This document shows, one piece after another, positions 1 through 6,278 of a DNA stretch of 8,213 nucleotides (the first letter of the stretch is position 1; every line of letters begins with the position of its first letter). The notes under the pieces are model-generated. The model did not search any database and was not told the origin of the DNA. It saw only the letters and a program-made list of their open reading frames with translations. The DNA is from Gallionellaceae bacterium (GTDB lineage: Bacteria > Pseudomonadota > Gammaproteobacteria > Burkholderiales > Gallionellaceae): assembly GCA_003151655.1 (NCBI GenBank), contig PLYB01000070.1, positions 30,585 to 38,797 of the forward strand, read 5' to 3'. Position numbers and translations under genes: made by a program.

Positions 1-1008
1 AAGGGGAGGCTGGGAGGGGTTAGGGTTTGAGGAGTTGAGTTGTTCGACTGCATCTAATCTCGCGCGCAAAACATTCCTATCCCGCAACGGATGATGCAGC
101 CAGTTGGCGAGCAATCGGCTGCCCATGTTGGATGCGCAGGTGTCGAGCAGTGAAAGCAGGGTAGGAGCCGGTTCACCGCGCAGGGTCTGAGTGATTTCCA
201 GATTGCGCCGCGTGGATGCATCCATGCGCACGTATTGGTCGGCGCTATAAACCTGCATGCTGCGGATGTGGCTGATGGCTTGGCCTTGGGTGAGTTTGGC
301 GTAGCCGAGCAGTGCGCCTGCGGCTTCCAGTCCGATGGTGAAATCATCACAGCCGAATCCTGCTAGATCAATGGTGGCGAACTGCTGGCAGAGTGTGCGG
401 CGCGCAGTGCCCAACTCAAAATGCCATTCAGGCAATGATTTAAAAGCCGCATGAATATTGGAAGGCACTGCAGCATTTTCTGCGTGCAGAATTTCCGACG
501 GTTGCAGTCGTTCCAGTTCGGCGGGCAGGCTATCGGTGGCAGTTTCGCACACAAAAAATTGTCCCGAGGCCAGATTCAACCAAGCCAGCCCCAGCTTGCC
601 GCTGCGCTGGTGCAACGCCAGCAACAGGTTGTCGCGTTTTTCTTCCAGTAGCGCAGAGTCGGTAACAGTGCCCGGAGTGACGATGCGCATCACTTTGCGC
701 TCGACCGGGCCTTTGCTGGTGGCGGGGTCGCCGATCTGTTCGCAGATGGCGATGGACTCGCCCATCTTTACCAGGCGTGCCAGATATTGTTCGGCGGCGT
801 GATACGGCACACCCGCCATTTTGATCGGCTGCCCGTTGGAGGCCCCGCGCTGGGTCAGTGTGATGTCGAGCAACTTGGCAGCACGTTCGGCATCGCTATG
901 GAACAACTCGTAAAAATCTCCCATGCGATAGAACAGCAGCATGTCGGGGTGGTCTGCCTTGATGCGCAGGTATTGCTGCATCATTGGCGTATGCTGGGCG
1001 ACGGTCAT
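1..1008 (-). CDS. mutS: DNA mismatch repair protein MutS, N-terminal part (cut by window edge)
   Basis: MutS is the mismatch-recognition ATPase of methyl-directed repair. The open frame runs 336 codons from the ATG at 1008-1006 to the window edge with no stop, against roughly 850-880 residues for the family, so the ATPase half lies outside. The start is supported by the conserved opening HTPMMQQYLRIK and then FYRMGDFYELF, which contains the mismatch-wedge Phe-x-Glu (F32, E34). Later conserved stretches include PGTVTDSALLEEKRDNLLLA (domain I to II) and MDASTRRNLEITQTL (start of the core domain). No good Shine-Dalgarno sequence precedes the ATG. The last visible residues, NSSNPNPSQPPL after AVEQL, are low-complexity and unlike typical MutS (see findings). 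It is transcribed divergently from the HD-GYP gene. Identity is certain; only the C-terminal fate is unknown. Confidence 0.97.
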   Translation of the reverse strand, partial: MTVAQHTPMMQQYLRIKADHPDMLLFYRMGDFYELFHSDAERAAKLLDITLTQRGASNGQPIKMAGVPYHAAEQYLARLVKMGESIAICEQIGDPATSKGPVERKVMRIVTPGTVTDSALLEEKRDNLLLALHQRSGKLGLAWLNLASGQFFVCETATDSLPAELERLQPSEILHAENAAVPSNIHAAFKSLPEWHFELGTARRTLCQQFATIDLAGFGCDDFTIGLEAAGALLGYAKLTQGQAISHIRSMQVYSADQYVRMDASTRRNLEITQTLRGEPAPTLLSLLDTCASNMGSRLLANWLHHPLRDRNVLRARLDAVEQLNSSNPNPSQPPL

Positions 1009-1242
1009 GGTGGCGGGTGAGTAGGTGTTTCAGAAAGTTCGTATTTTACCGCTACTGATACGTGAGAGTGAGAGGGTTTTATTGAAAAAATTGTGCTAGC
1101 CTGCGAATTGGCGGTAAGCTATAGACAGTCCCAAAGCATAGGACAAACCCCGACGGGGAATTCCTGCTTGTCCTATAGGTAATATTAAACAGTTGGGTTA
1201 TGGTTTAAGTTCCGAGTCTTTAGTCTGTTAGGGTAAGCAAAC
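1009..1242. other. Divergent intergenic region between mutS and the HD-GYP gene
   Basis: I see no gene here. A TAAAAT hexamer on the minus strand (plus 1043-1048) could be a -10 element for mutS, but no convincing -35 lies at the right distance. For the plus-strand gene no clear sigma-70 or sigma-28 promoter stands out; TAATAT at 1180-1185 lacks a -35 partner. An inverted repeat at 1138-1176 is listed separately. The promoters of both flanking genes presumably lie here, but I cannot place them with confidence. Confidence 0.5.
1138..1176 (+). repeat. Nested inverted repeat in the HD-GYP upstream region
   Basis: The arms ATAGGACAA (1138-1146) and TTGTCCTAT (1168-1176) are perfect 9-bp complements. 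The loop between them contains a second small hairpin, CCCC-GAC-GGGG (1148-1158). No T-run follows, so it is not an obvious terminator. If transcribed it would be a structured element in the 5' leader, about 65 bases before the first ATG at 1243. It could equally be a DNA operator or a remnant palindromic repeat. Confidence 0.5.

Positions 1243-1249
<7 letters not shown>
1230..1249 (+). promoter_or_regulatory. Ribosome site AGGG with two closely spaced ATG codons
   Basis: AGGG at 1230-1233 lies 9 bases before the ATG at 1243 and 13 before a second ATG at 1247. The two ATGs are in different frames, and neither is the frame of the downstream HD-GYP gene in this sequence. The first spacing is the better one. 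This site decides which of the alternative starts is used when the adjacent GCAA tract changes length. Confidence 0.45.
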
Positions 1250-1349
<100 letters not shown>

Positions 1350-1356
<7 letters not shown>

Positions 1357-2801
1357 TCGTATTGACATCAGCAGTATTTCTTATTGAAATATCCATCATG
1401 GTTGCATTCAGTCTGCTTCCACCCATTTCATCTTGGATGGAAAACTTGCTGGATGCGGCTATTCTTGCCACGCTTCTTTTTCCTGTGCTGTATTTCTGGG
1501 TATTCAGACCCTTGATCCAAGCGATTGAGCGGCAAAAGCTGACGGAAGCCGAGTTGCTTAAATATCGCGCCCATCTTGAGGAGTTGGTTGAAAGCCGTAC
1601 GCGAGAGTTGCAAGCCGTAAAAATCACCACTGACAGCAAGCTGGCGGAGAAGCATATTCGTGCCTTGCGGGGGTTATATGCCACTCTCAGCCATGTCAAC
1701 AGCACTGCCAAACGCGCCCGCAACTGGGAGGAGTTGTTGCTTGGGATTTGCAAAGGAGCGGTTGAAGAAGGCAAATTCGAGCTGGCTTGGGCGGGGTTGG
1801 TTGGGCATGCATCGCACTTGGTAAATCCAGTATGCCACTTTGGTCGCGAAGAAGGCTTTTTGGAGAATATCCGCATCAGTATTGATGACGTGCCGGAAGG
1901 CCGGGGGCCTACCGGCTGCGCGATACGCGAGAACCGGGTGGTCTATGTCAATGATTGCGCCACTGATAATCGGGTGGCATCAAGGCGTGAGCAGATGCTG
2001 CGCCACGGATTTCTCAGTGTGGCTGCCTTGCCGCTGCGTAGCGGGAAAAAGGTAATCGGCGCATTACAGCTTTACTCAGGCGAATCCGGATTTTTCGACG
2101 ATGACCATGTTATGTTGCTGGAAGATATGGCATCCGAAATCTCCTTTGCGCTGACCAGATTTGAGCAGTATGCCGCGCACAGCAATGTTGAGGAAGAGCG
2201 GCAAAGGGCGTTGGAAAACATGCAGCAAGCGCTGAAAGACAGCATTCATGCTATCGCTTTTGCACTGGAGACGCGCGATCCTTACACCGCCGGGCATCAA
2301 CGCCAAGTGGCGAAAATCGCCACCGCCATCGCGCGCGAAATGGGACTGCCCGAGACGGTGATCGAAGGGGTACATTTTGGCAGTCTGATTCATGACCTGG
2401 GCAAGATTTCGATTCCCGCCGAAATTCTGACCCGGCCCAGACGGCTGACTGCACTGGAAATGCAAATGATGCAGACCCATCCGCAAGCGGGGTACGACAT
2501 TATTATGGGCATCGATTTTCCCTGGCCCGTGTCGGAAATGGTTTTGCAACACCATGAGCGCGTGGACGGATCAGGTTATCCGAATGGGCTCAAGGGGGAT
2601 GAATTTCTGCTCGAATCCAAAATACTGGCGGTCGCCGATGTGGTGGATGCGATGACTTCTCATCGTCCTTACCGGGCGGGTCTTGGCATAGTCAGGGCGC
2701 TGGAGGAAATCGAACACCACCGTGGCACGCATTATGATCCGTTGGTGGTGGATGCCTGTTTGCGACTGTTTCGTGAGAAAGGGTTCAGCTATACCGATTG
2801 A
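1350..2801 (+). CDS. Membrane GAF / HD-GYP cyclic-di-GMP phosphodiesterase
   Basis: This is predicted to hydrolyse the second messenger cyclic-di-GMP at the inner membrane. From the ATG at 1350 the order is: two hydrophobic segments (about residues 2-22 and 33-52), a coiled coil (56-100), a GAF sensor domain (about 104-272) and an HD-GYP domain (about 295-480). All catalytic signatures are present: E307, H316, HDLGK at 348-352, H377, HHERVDGSGYP at 401-411. It should therefore be active. The start is uncertain. ATG 1350 has GGGAAG only one base upstream, too close for a normal ribosome site. The frame stays open upstream to 1251 through the GCAA tract and gives a plausible cytoplasmic tail (SNRQETSSPDTISPGR), but in this sequence it meets no in-frame ATG, GTG or TTG. 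It probably begins at ATG 1243 or 1247 when the repeat number differs, and at 1350 by reinitiation otherwise. The GAF ligand is unknown. Confidence 0.93.
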
Positions 2802-2832
2802 GTTTTTTGCAGAAATTTAATAGAGGCAGCCC

Positions 2833-2860
2833 TAAAGATATTGTGGTTTTATGCCGATAG
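2833..2860 (+). promoter_or_regulatory. Candidate sigma-28 (FliA) promoter for the chemoreceptor gene
   Basis: TAAA (2833-2836) and GCCGATAG (2853-2860) match the flagellar sigma-28 consensus TAAA-N15-GCCGATAA, with 7 of 8 bases in the -10 element. The spacer is 16 bases, one longer than ideal. It sits about 115 bases before the ATG at 2975 in the HD-GYP to chemoreceptor gap. FliA control of chemoreceptors is well established in proteobacteria, so the context fits. Confidence 0.55.
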
Positions 2861-2974
2861 GTATAACCTGATCAACAAAAAATATGTCACGTTTTCAAGT
2901 GATATGGCTGATTGCGCAGTGCGGGACAGTACGTATCCCGGCGGTGAAAGTTGGCTTATTCGTGGGGGGGAGCT

Positions 2975-4198
2975 ATGCGATCAAAACTAATAATATCCGC
3001 CGAAGCCAGGATGCTGGCGTTATCACCATTGGTGGTTACTATCGTCTTGGGCTTTTTGTTTTTTTATGCCCGAAACTGGTTGCCTTCAGGTGTGGTGGGT
3101 GATGTTGTTGTTTTCTGTGTTGCCATCATCCTGATTCCGTTAACAACTTACTTTTATGGGCACAAGGTTCTATTCCGAATTTTAGGCTCCGGGGTTGACC
3201 GAACAGCAAACTTTGCCAAATCGGTGGCTGACGGAACCAACATCGCGGCCACGCTGCCGGAAATTCATGGCATGGGGTCGGTGGTTGCTTCGGTGGAAAA
3301 ATTAGCCGCGCAAGTTGAAAAGATTTCCGTGGGGATCGCTGCCAACGTCGAGAAGATTAACACCGAAGTTGAACAATTATCTGCCGGTGCCAATGAGATC
3401 CTGTTCACCTCGCAAATGCAAGCCGCCTCAATTAATGACACCAAGCAAGTAATGGACGACATGTCGCAGCGCATTCAGACTGTTGCCGACCTGACGCGGG
3501 ATGCCGAAACGATTTCAAACAAGGCGACCACTCTGTCGGCCAACGGTGAAACGGTGGTGCAGGACGCGGTGCAGGTAATGAAATCGATTGCCGAAGCCAT
3601 GACGCTTGCTTCGCGGCAGATTACTGCGCTGACCAATCATGCGCAGGATATCGGCAAGGTTGCCATCGTGATCAAGGAAATCGCAGATCAAACCAATTTG
3701 CTGGCACTGAACGCGGCGATTGAAGCGGCGCGGGCGGGTGAGCAGGGAAGGGGCTTCGCCGTGGTCGCAGATGAGGTGCGCAAGCTGGCGGAAAGAACCG
3801 CACAATCCACACAGGAAATCGCTGCCACCATTCAGGTTATGCAGGAGCAAACCCAGGACGCGGTGCAAGGAATCGGCCAGGCTATGCCGCTGATGGAGCA
3901 AGGCGTGGAGAAGGCCAACTTGGCATCGGATGTACTCAGGAACATCCGCGAAGAATCGCAAAATACGCTGGAAAAAATCTCGCAACTTACGGTGCAGGTT
4001 GACGAACAGTCACGGCTGGCAAACAATGTCGTCGATGGCGTGACGCAAATTCTGGACATGACGGCGAATACCGACACTGTCGCGGAAAGAATATTAAAAA
4101 CTTCGGTTTCCATTTCGGCCACGTCCGCAGAACTGCTCAAGCAGTCCAAGGGTAATGGCAAATCGGCTGAGCCGGAGAATGATGTTGCAACAACGTAG
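2975..4198 (+). CDS. Methyl-accepting chemotaxis protein without a sizeable sensor domain
   Basis: This is a chemoreceptor signalling to CheA/CheW. From ATG 2975 it has 407 residues. Two membrane segments (about 15-33 and 43-61) are joined by only about 10 residues, so there is no periplasmic ligand-binding domain and no obvious HAMP. A long helical cytoplasmic signalling domain follows (about 110-400). Its hairpin tip is highly conserved (KEIADQTNLLALNAAIEAAR, then GRGFAVVADEVRKLAERT; about 234-280). No C-terminal NWETF-type tether is present; it ends ENDVATT. The start is chosen because ATG 2975 has a GGGGGGGAG ribosome site just upstream; a TTG at 2951 would add eight residues but lacks one. 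The gene lies 42 bases before the hemerythrin gene, so the two are probably co-transcribed. It may sense a membrane or redox state, or take input from a partner. Confidence 0.93.
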   Translation: MRSKLIISAEARMLALSPLVVTIVLGFLFFYARNWLPSGVVGDVVVFCVAIILIPLTTYFYGHKVLFRILGSGVDRTANFAKSVADGTNIAATLPEIHGMGSVVASVEKLAAQVEKISVGIAANVEKINTEVEQLSAGANEILFTSQMQAASINDTKQVMDDMSQRIQTVADLTRDAETISNKATTLSANGETVVQDAVQVMKSIAEAMTLASRQITALTNHAQDIGKVAIVIKEIADQTNLLALNAAIEAARAGEQGRGFAVVADEVRKLAERTAQSTQEIAATIQVMQEQTQDAVQGIGQAMPLMEQGVEKANLASDVLRNIREESQNTLEKISQLTVQVDEQSRLANNVVDGVTQILDMTANTDTVAERILKTSVSISATSAELLKQSKGNGKSAEPENDVATT

Positions 4199-4227
4199 TC
4201 CCACTAACCACGAATCATCCACTCAAT

Positions 4228-4240
4228 AAAGGAGATTAAA
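4228..4240 (+). promoter_or_regulatory. Strong ribosome-binding site of the hemerythrin gene
   Basis: AAAGGAGA at 4228-4235 lies 5 bases before the ATG at 4241. It is the best Shine-Dalgarno match in the window. It suggests the hemerythrin is made in larger amounts than the chemoreceptor from a shared transcript. Confidence 0.7.
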
Positions 4241-4648
4241 ATGGCTCTTATCAGTTGGTCTAATATGCTTTCCACAGGTGTCGCCGAACAGGATACACAG
4301 CACAAGAAACTCATTGATCTCATCAATCAACTCAACGATGCCATGCAGGCGGGGCATAGTGCGGATGTGTTGGGCAAGGTGCTTACGGAACTGGTGAATT
4401 ACACCGTACTCCACTTCAGCTACGAGGAGAAGTTGATGGCGCAGCACAAGTACGAGGATACCCCGGCGCACAAGGCAGAGCACGCCAAATTTGTCGCGAC
4501 TGCCGGCGATCTCAAGAAAAAATTTGATGCCGGCAACGCCGTAATTTCGGTCGAGATTATGAATTTTCTGCGTGACTGGCTCACCAATCACATCATGAAG
4601 ACCGACAAGAAGTTAGGGCAAGCGCTTAACAAGCTCGGGGTCAAGTAA
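4241..4648 (+). CDS. Single-domain bacteriohemerythrin
   Basis: This is a non-heme di-iron oxygen-binding protein, predicted to be cytoplasmic. The 135 residues form one four-helix hemerythrin domain with every iron ligand in place: H21, H58, E62, H77, H81, H117 and D122. The surrounding motifs also fit (QDTQHKKL, HFSYEEKLM, HKAEHAKF, WLTNHIMKTD). The length matches stand-alone bacteriohemerythrins. It has a strong AGGAG ribosome site and follows the chemoreceptor by 42 bases. Family members store or deliver oxygen, or sense it when fused to chemoreceptors (as in DcrH of Desulfovibrio). Here the adjacency hints at a related but unfused oxygen-taxis pair. That functional link is inference; the fold and ligands are directly readable. 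Confidence 0.95.
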   Translation: MALISWSNMLSTGVAEQDTQHKKLIDLINQLNDAMQAGHSADVLGKVLTELVNYTVLHFSYEEKLMAQHKYEDTPAHKAEHAKFVATAGDLKKKFDAGNAVISVEIMNFLRDWLTNHIMKTDKKLGQALNKLGVK

Positions 4649-4662
4649 GAGTAGTTTTTATA

Positions 4663-4716
4663 GTGAAGGGAAAAACCTCCCTTTCGAGGTAAGGGGCGAG
4701 GGGTTTTACCCTTCAC
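4663..4716 (+). repeat. Long stem-loop after the hemerythrin gene
   Basis: GTGAAGGG (4663-4670) pairs with CCCTTCAC (4709-4716). Pairing continues inward after one A-A mismatch (AAAACCTC with GAGGGGTTTT). This gives about 16 of 17 paired positions around a 20-base loop. No proper T-run follows (CCTTTAACTC), so it is a weak intrinsic terminator at best. It may instead protect the 3' end of the chemoreceptor-hemerythrin mRNA. Confidence 0.55.
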
Positions 4717-4737
4717 CCTTTAACTCTTCCCCTACTT

Positions 4738-4878
4738 CTAGTGTAGTGCTTCGTTCTGACGGTACTTATGCGCAAACCCTTGTAGGTCGGGCTTTAGCCC
4801 GACATGTCGGGTTGAAACCCGACCTACAATACTCAGACGGTTCGCATAAGTTCCATATAGCGTGCAACACTACACTAG
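4738..4878. mobile_element. 141-bp nested palindromic element (MITE-like) carrying a REP core
   Basis: The ends are perfect 11-bp inverted repeats, CTAGTGTAGTG (4738-4748) and CACTACACTAG (4868-4878). A second pair, ACTTATGCG and CGCATAAGT, lies at 4764-4772 and 4843-4851. A third encloses the centre, TTGTAGGTCGGG (4780-4791) with CCCGACCTACAA (4818-4829). The centre holds two hairpins, GTCGGGC-TTTA-GCCCGAC and GTCGGGTT-GA-AACCCGAC. No protein is encoded. CTAG at both ends could be the terminal repeat or a 4-bp target duplication. It sits in the convergent gap between the hemerythrin and SuhB genes, a classic place for REP elements. Mobility is inferred from the structure only. Confidence 0.7.
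4780..4829. repeat. REP-like palindrome with GTAGGTCGGG feet
   Basis: A 50-base inverted repeat begins TTGTAGGTCGGG and ends with its complement, enclosing two tandem GTCGGG hairpins. The GTAG foot beside a GC-rich hairpin is the signature of REP elements moved by RAYT (TnpA-REP) transposases. No such transposase is in this window. Both hairpins are perfect at the sequence level. Confidence 0.75.
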
Positions 4879-4883
4879 CTTTC

Positions 4884-5681
4884 TTAGCTCTTGAGGTCGC
4901 TGGTTAGATGCGGTGCGATCACTTGCAGCAGTTGCGCGAATATCTTGGGGTTGCCTGCGCAGATGTGTCCGCTCTTGATGTAGCTGTCATTGCCTTGCAG
5001 GTCGCTGACCATGCCGCCCGCTTCGGTGATGAGCAGGCATCCGGCGGCGATGTCCCATGGCTTGAGTCCGGTCTCGAAGAAGGCATCGTATCGTCCAGCC
5101 GCAGTCCAAGCCAAATCCAGTGCGGCAGAGCCGGGGCGACGCAGACCGGCAGTTTTTTGGATGACATCGCGCAAGATTCCCATATACGCATCGAGGTGAT
5201 CCATCTTGGAATAAGGAAAGCCCGTGCCGATCAAACTGTCGGCGAGCTGGTCGCGTTTGCTCACGCGAATGCGTTTGTCGTTGAGGAATGCACCGCGCCC
5301 GCGTGTGGCGGTGAACAGGTCGTTCTTGGTCGGGTCGTAGATGACGGCTTGAGTGAGCACGCCGTTGTGTTGCAAAGCGATGGATACCGAATATTGCGGC
5401 ACACCGTGCAGGAAGTTGGTCGTGCCGTCGAGCGGGTCGATAATCCACAGAAACTCCGACTCGCCTTGGGAGCCGCTCTCTTCTGCTAAAATCGCATGGT
5501 TGGGATAAACATCCAGTATCGTCTGGATGATCGTTTGCTCGGCGGCGCGATCTACCTCACTGACATAATCAGCGTTGGATTTCTTGGTGACCGTAAGATG
5601 GTCGATGTTGTCGGCGGCACGATGGATGAGATTTCCGGCGCGACGAGCGGCCTTCACCGCGATGTTGAGCATGGGATGCAT
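4884..5681 (-). CDS. suhB: Inositol-1-monophosphatase family protein (SuhB-like)
   Basis: This is a magnesium-dependent phosphatase of the IMPase/FIG superfamily that dephosphorylates inositol-1-phosphate. In enterobacteria SuhB also acts as a ribosomal RNA antitermination factor. At 265 residues it matches family length. Metal-site motifs are intact: DYVSEVD (38-44), E67-E68 in ILAEESG, WIIDPLDGTTNF (79-90, with D82 and D85) and LKPWDIAAG (206-214, with D210). The ATG at 5681-5679 is preceded by AAAAAGG about 9 bases upstream; a second in-frame ATG lies three codons in. It converges on the hemerythrin gene with the palindromic element between. It stands alone on its strand here. The family is certain; the choice of suhB over a paralogue such as cysQ rests on overall resemblance. 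Confidence 0.93.
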   Translation of the reverse strand: MHPMLNIAVKAARRAGNLIHRAADNIDHLTVTKKSNADYVSEVDRAAEQTIIQTILDVYPNHAILAEESGSQGESEFLWIIDPLDGTTNFLHGVPQYSVSIALQHNGVLTQAVIYDPTKNDLFTATRGRGAFLNDKRIRVSKRDQLADSLIGTGFPYSKMDHLDAYMGILRDVIQKTAGLRRPGSAALDLAWTAAGRYDAFFETGLKPWDIAAGCLLITEAGGMVSDLQGNDSYIKSGHICAGNPKIFAQLLQVIAPHLTSDLKS

Positions 5682-5707
5682 GAGACGAACCTTTTTAATG
5701 AACGAAG

Positions 5708-5746
5708 TAACGGCGGCATTTTAACACTTTACCAAGGCTGCCGTTA
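5708..5746 (-). promoter_or_regulatory. Inverted repeat around a candidate -10 element upstream of the SuhB gene
   Basis: TAACGGCGGC (5708-5717) and GCTGCCGTTA (5737-5746) are complementary with one mismatch. On the minus strand TAAAAT (plus 5718-5723) lies between the arms, 37 bases before the ATG, where a -10 box would be expected. A matching -35 is not clear. The dyad could be an operator or merely a hairpin next to the repeat at 5757. Confidence 0.35.
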
Positions 5747-5756
5747 AACGTTTGGC

Positions 5757-5878
5757 TGTAGCCTGGATGAAACAACGTGGAATCCGGGATTCGTTGCATG
5801 TCAGGAGTGTTCATCACCCATGCACCCTAACGGGGTGCTCCCGGAATCTGCTTTGCTGCGTCCAGATTACGCTTGCTA
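5757..5878 (+). repeat. REP/BIME-like repeat, copy 1
   Basis: It begins TGTAGCCTGGATGAAACAACG and ends near GCGTCCAGATTACGC, an imperfect inverted repeat. Inside are a palindrome GAATCCGGGATTC (5780-5792) and a hairpin GCACCC-TAACG-GGGTGC (5822-5838). The first 43 bases match the copy at 8084 with one difference, in the same orientation. It ends at the stop codon of the XRE gene. It is related to the widespread GTAGCCCGGATGAA repeats of proteobacterial chromosomes. Confidence 0.8.
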
Positions 5879-6130
5879 TTACCCACTGCACTCTGATGGG
5901 GACTGCGTTTGCTTTGAAATGAAGTTCAACATTTCGCTGGGCGCTACTCCTAGTGTTTCTGCCAAGATGCAAATATTGATCAAAGCAAGATTGCGCTGAC
6001 CCCGCTCAATACCTCCAATATAAGACCTAGCGAGGCCGCTTTCCAAGGCCAATCGTTCTTGCGACCAAGCTTTTGCTTTTCGCAATTCAACCAAGTGCTG
6101 CCCGAACAATTTAAGAGGGTGGTAATCCAT
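5879..6130 (-). CDS. Small XRE/Cro-type helix-turn-helix regulator
   Basis: An 83-residue protein consists almost entirely of one HTH domain (about 8-68): LRKAKAWSQERLALESG with the recognition helix SYIGGIERGQRN (36-47) and LAETLGVAPSEML closing the fold. There is no second domain, so it is likely a dimeric autoregulator like phage Cro or restriction-modification controller proteins. The ATG at 6130-6128 lacks a Shine-Dalgarno sequence. Its gene is divergent from the lipoprotein gene across 148 bases that contain back-to-back promoters and a dyad, so it may control both. No methylase, nuclease, toxin or phage gene accompanies it. The DNA-binding role is sure; the target is inferred. Confidence 0.88.
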   Translation of the reverse strand: MDYHPLKLFGQHLVELRKAKAWSQERLALESGLARSYIGGIERGQRNLALINICILAETLGVAPSEMLNFISKQTQSPSECSG

Positions 6131-6169
6131 CGCGAAATTCTGTAGTGATAACGCGGAGAGGATAAAGAT

Positions 6170-6198
6170 TTGACCTATATGCGGCGACGCTCTATAGT
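6170..6198 (+). promoter_or_regulatory. Sigma-70-like promoter for the lipoprotein gene
   Basis: TTGACC (6170-6175), a 17-base spacer and TATAGT (6193-6198) give five of six matches in each hexamer at ideal spacing. Transcription would start near 6205, leaving a leader of about 74 bases before the ATG at 6279. The -10 overlaps the -10 of the opposing XRE promoter and one arm of a dyad. Confidence 0.65.
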
Positions 6199-6219
6199 TA
6201 CACGTACTATGAGTGACAA
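6191..6219 (-). promoter_or_regulatory. Opposing sigma-70-like promoter for the XRE gene
   Basis: On the minus strand TTGTCA (plus 6214-6219), a 17-base spacer and TATAGA (plus 6191-6196) form a good promoter. Transcription would begin near 6184, about 54 bases before the XRE start. Its -10 overlaps that of the lipoprotein promoter by four bases, so the two cannot easily be occupied at once. Confidence 0.6.
6194..6210. promoter_or_regulatory. Candidate operator dyad shared by both promoters
   Basis: ATAGT (6194-6198) and ACTAT (6206-6210) are perfect 5-bp inverted arms 7 bases apart. They cover the lipoprotein -10 and start site and lie within the XRE promoter spacer. Size and location suit a small HTH dimer. 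Binding by the adjacent XRE protein is inference. Confidence 0.4.
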
Positions 6220-6278
6220 CTGGTCGTCATAATGTTCAGAGAGAATTTTTGATACTAAACTTTTTGGGGTGGTGATAA

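Noticed and set aside
1111..1180. Possible cyclic-di-GMP (GEMM) riboswitch before the HD-GYP gene, prompted by GGACAAACC followed by a small hairpin
   Set aside because: The conserved core after the hairpin (GGGACGCAAAGCC-like) and the tetraloop-receptor arrangement are absent. The resemblance is limited to a few bases.
2951..2974. TTG at 2951 as the chemoreceptor start, adding eight residues
   Set aside because: The ATG at 2975 has a G-rich ribosome site immediately upstream, whereas the TTG has none. The extra residues show no family similarity.
2884..3102. A 72-codon plus-strand frame overlapping the start of the chemoreceptor gene
   Set aside because: It overlaps the chemoreceptor start in another frame, has no ribosome site and gives an unremarkable product.
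4908..5489. A 193-codon plus-strand frame opposite the SuhB gene
   Set aside because: The minus strand carries all phosphatase motifs across the same stretch. The plus-strand product looks like an antisense translation with no recognisable domain.
5879..6130. The XRE protein as a restriction-modification controller
   Set aside because: Its size and fold fit, but no methyltransferase or endonuclease gene is in the window, and its divergent partner is a lipoprotein.
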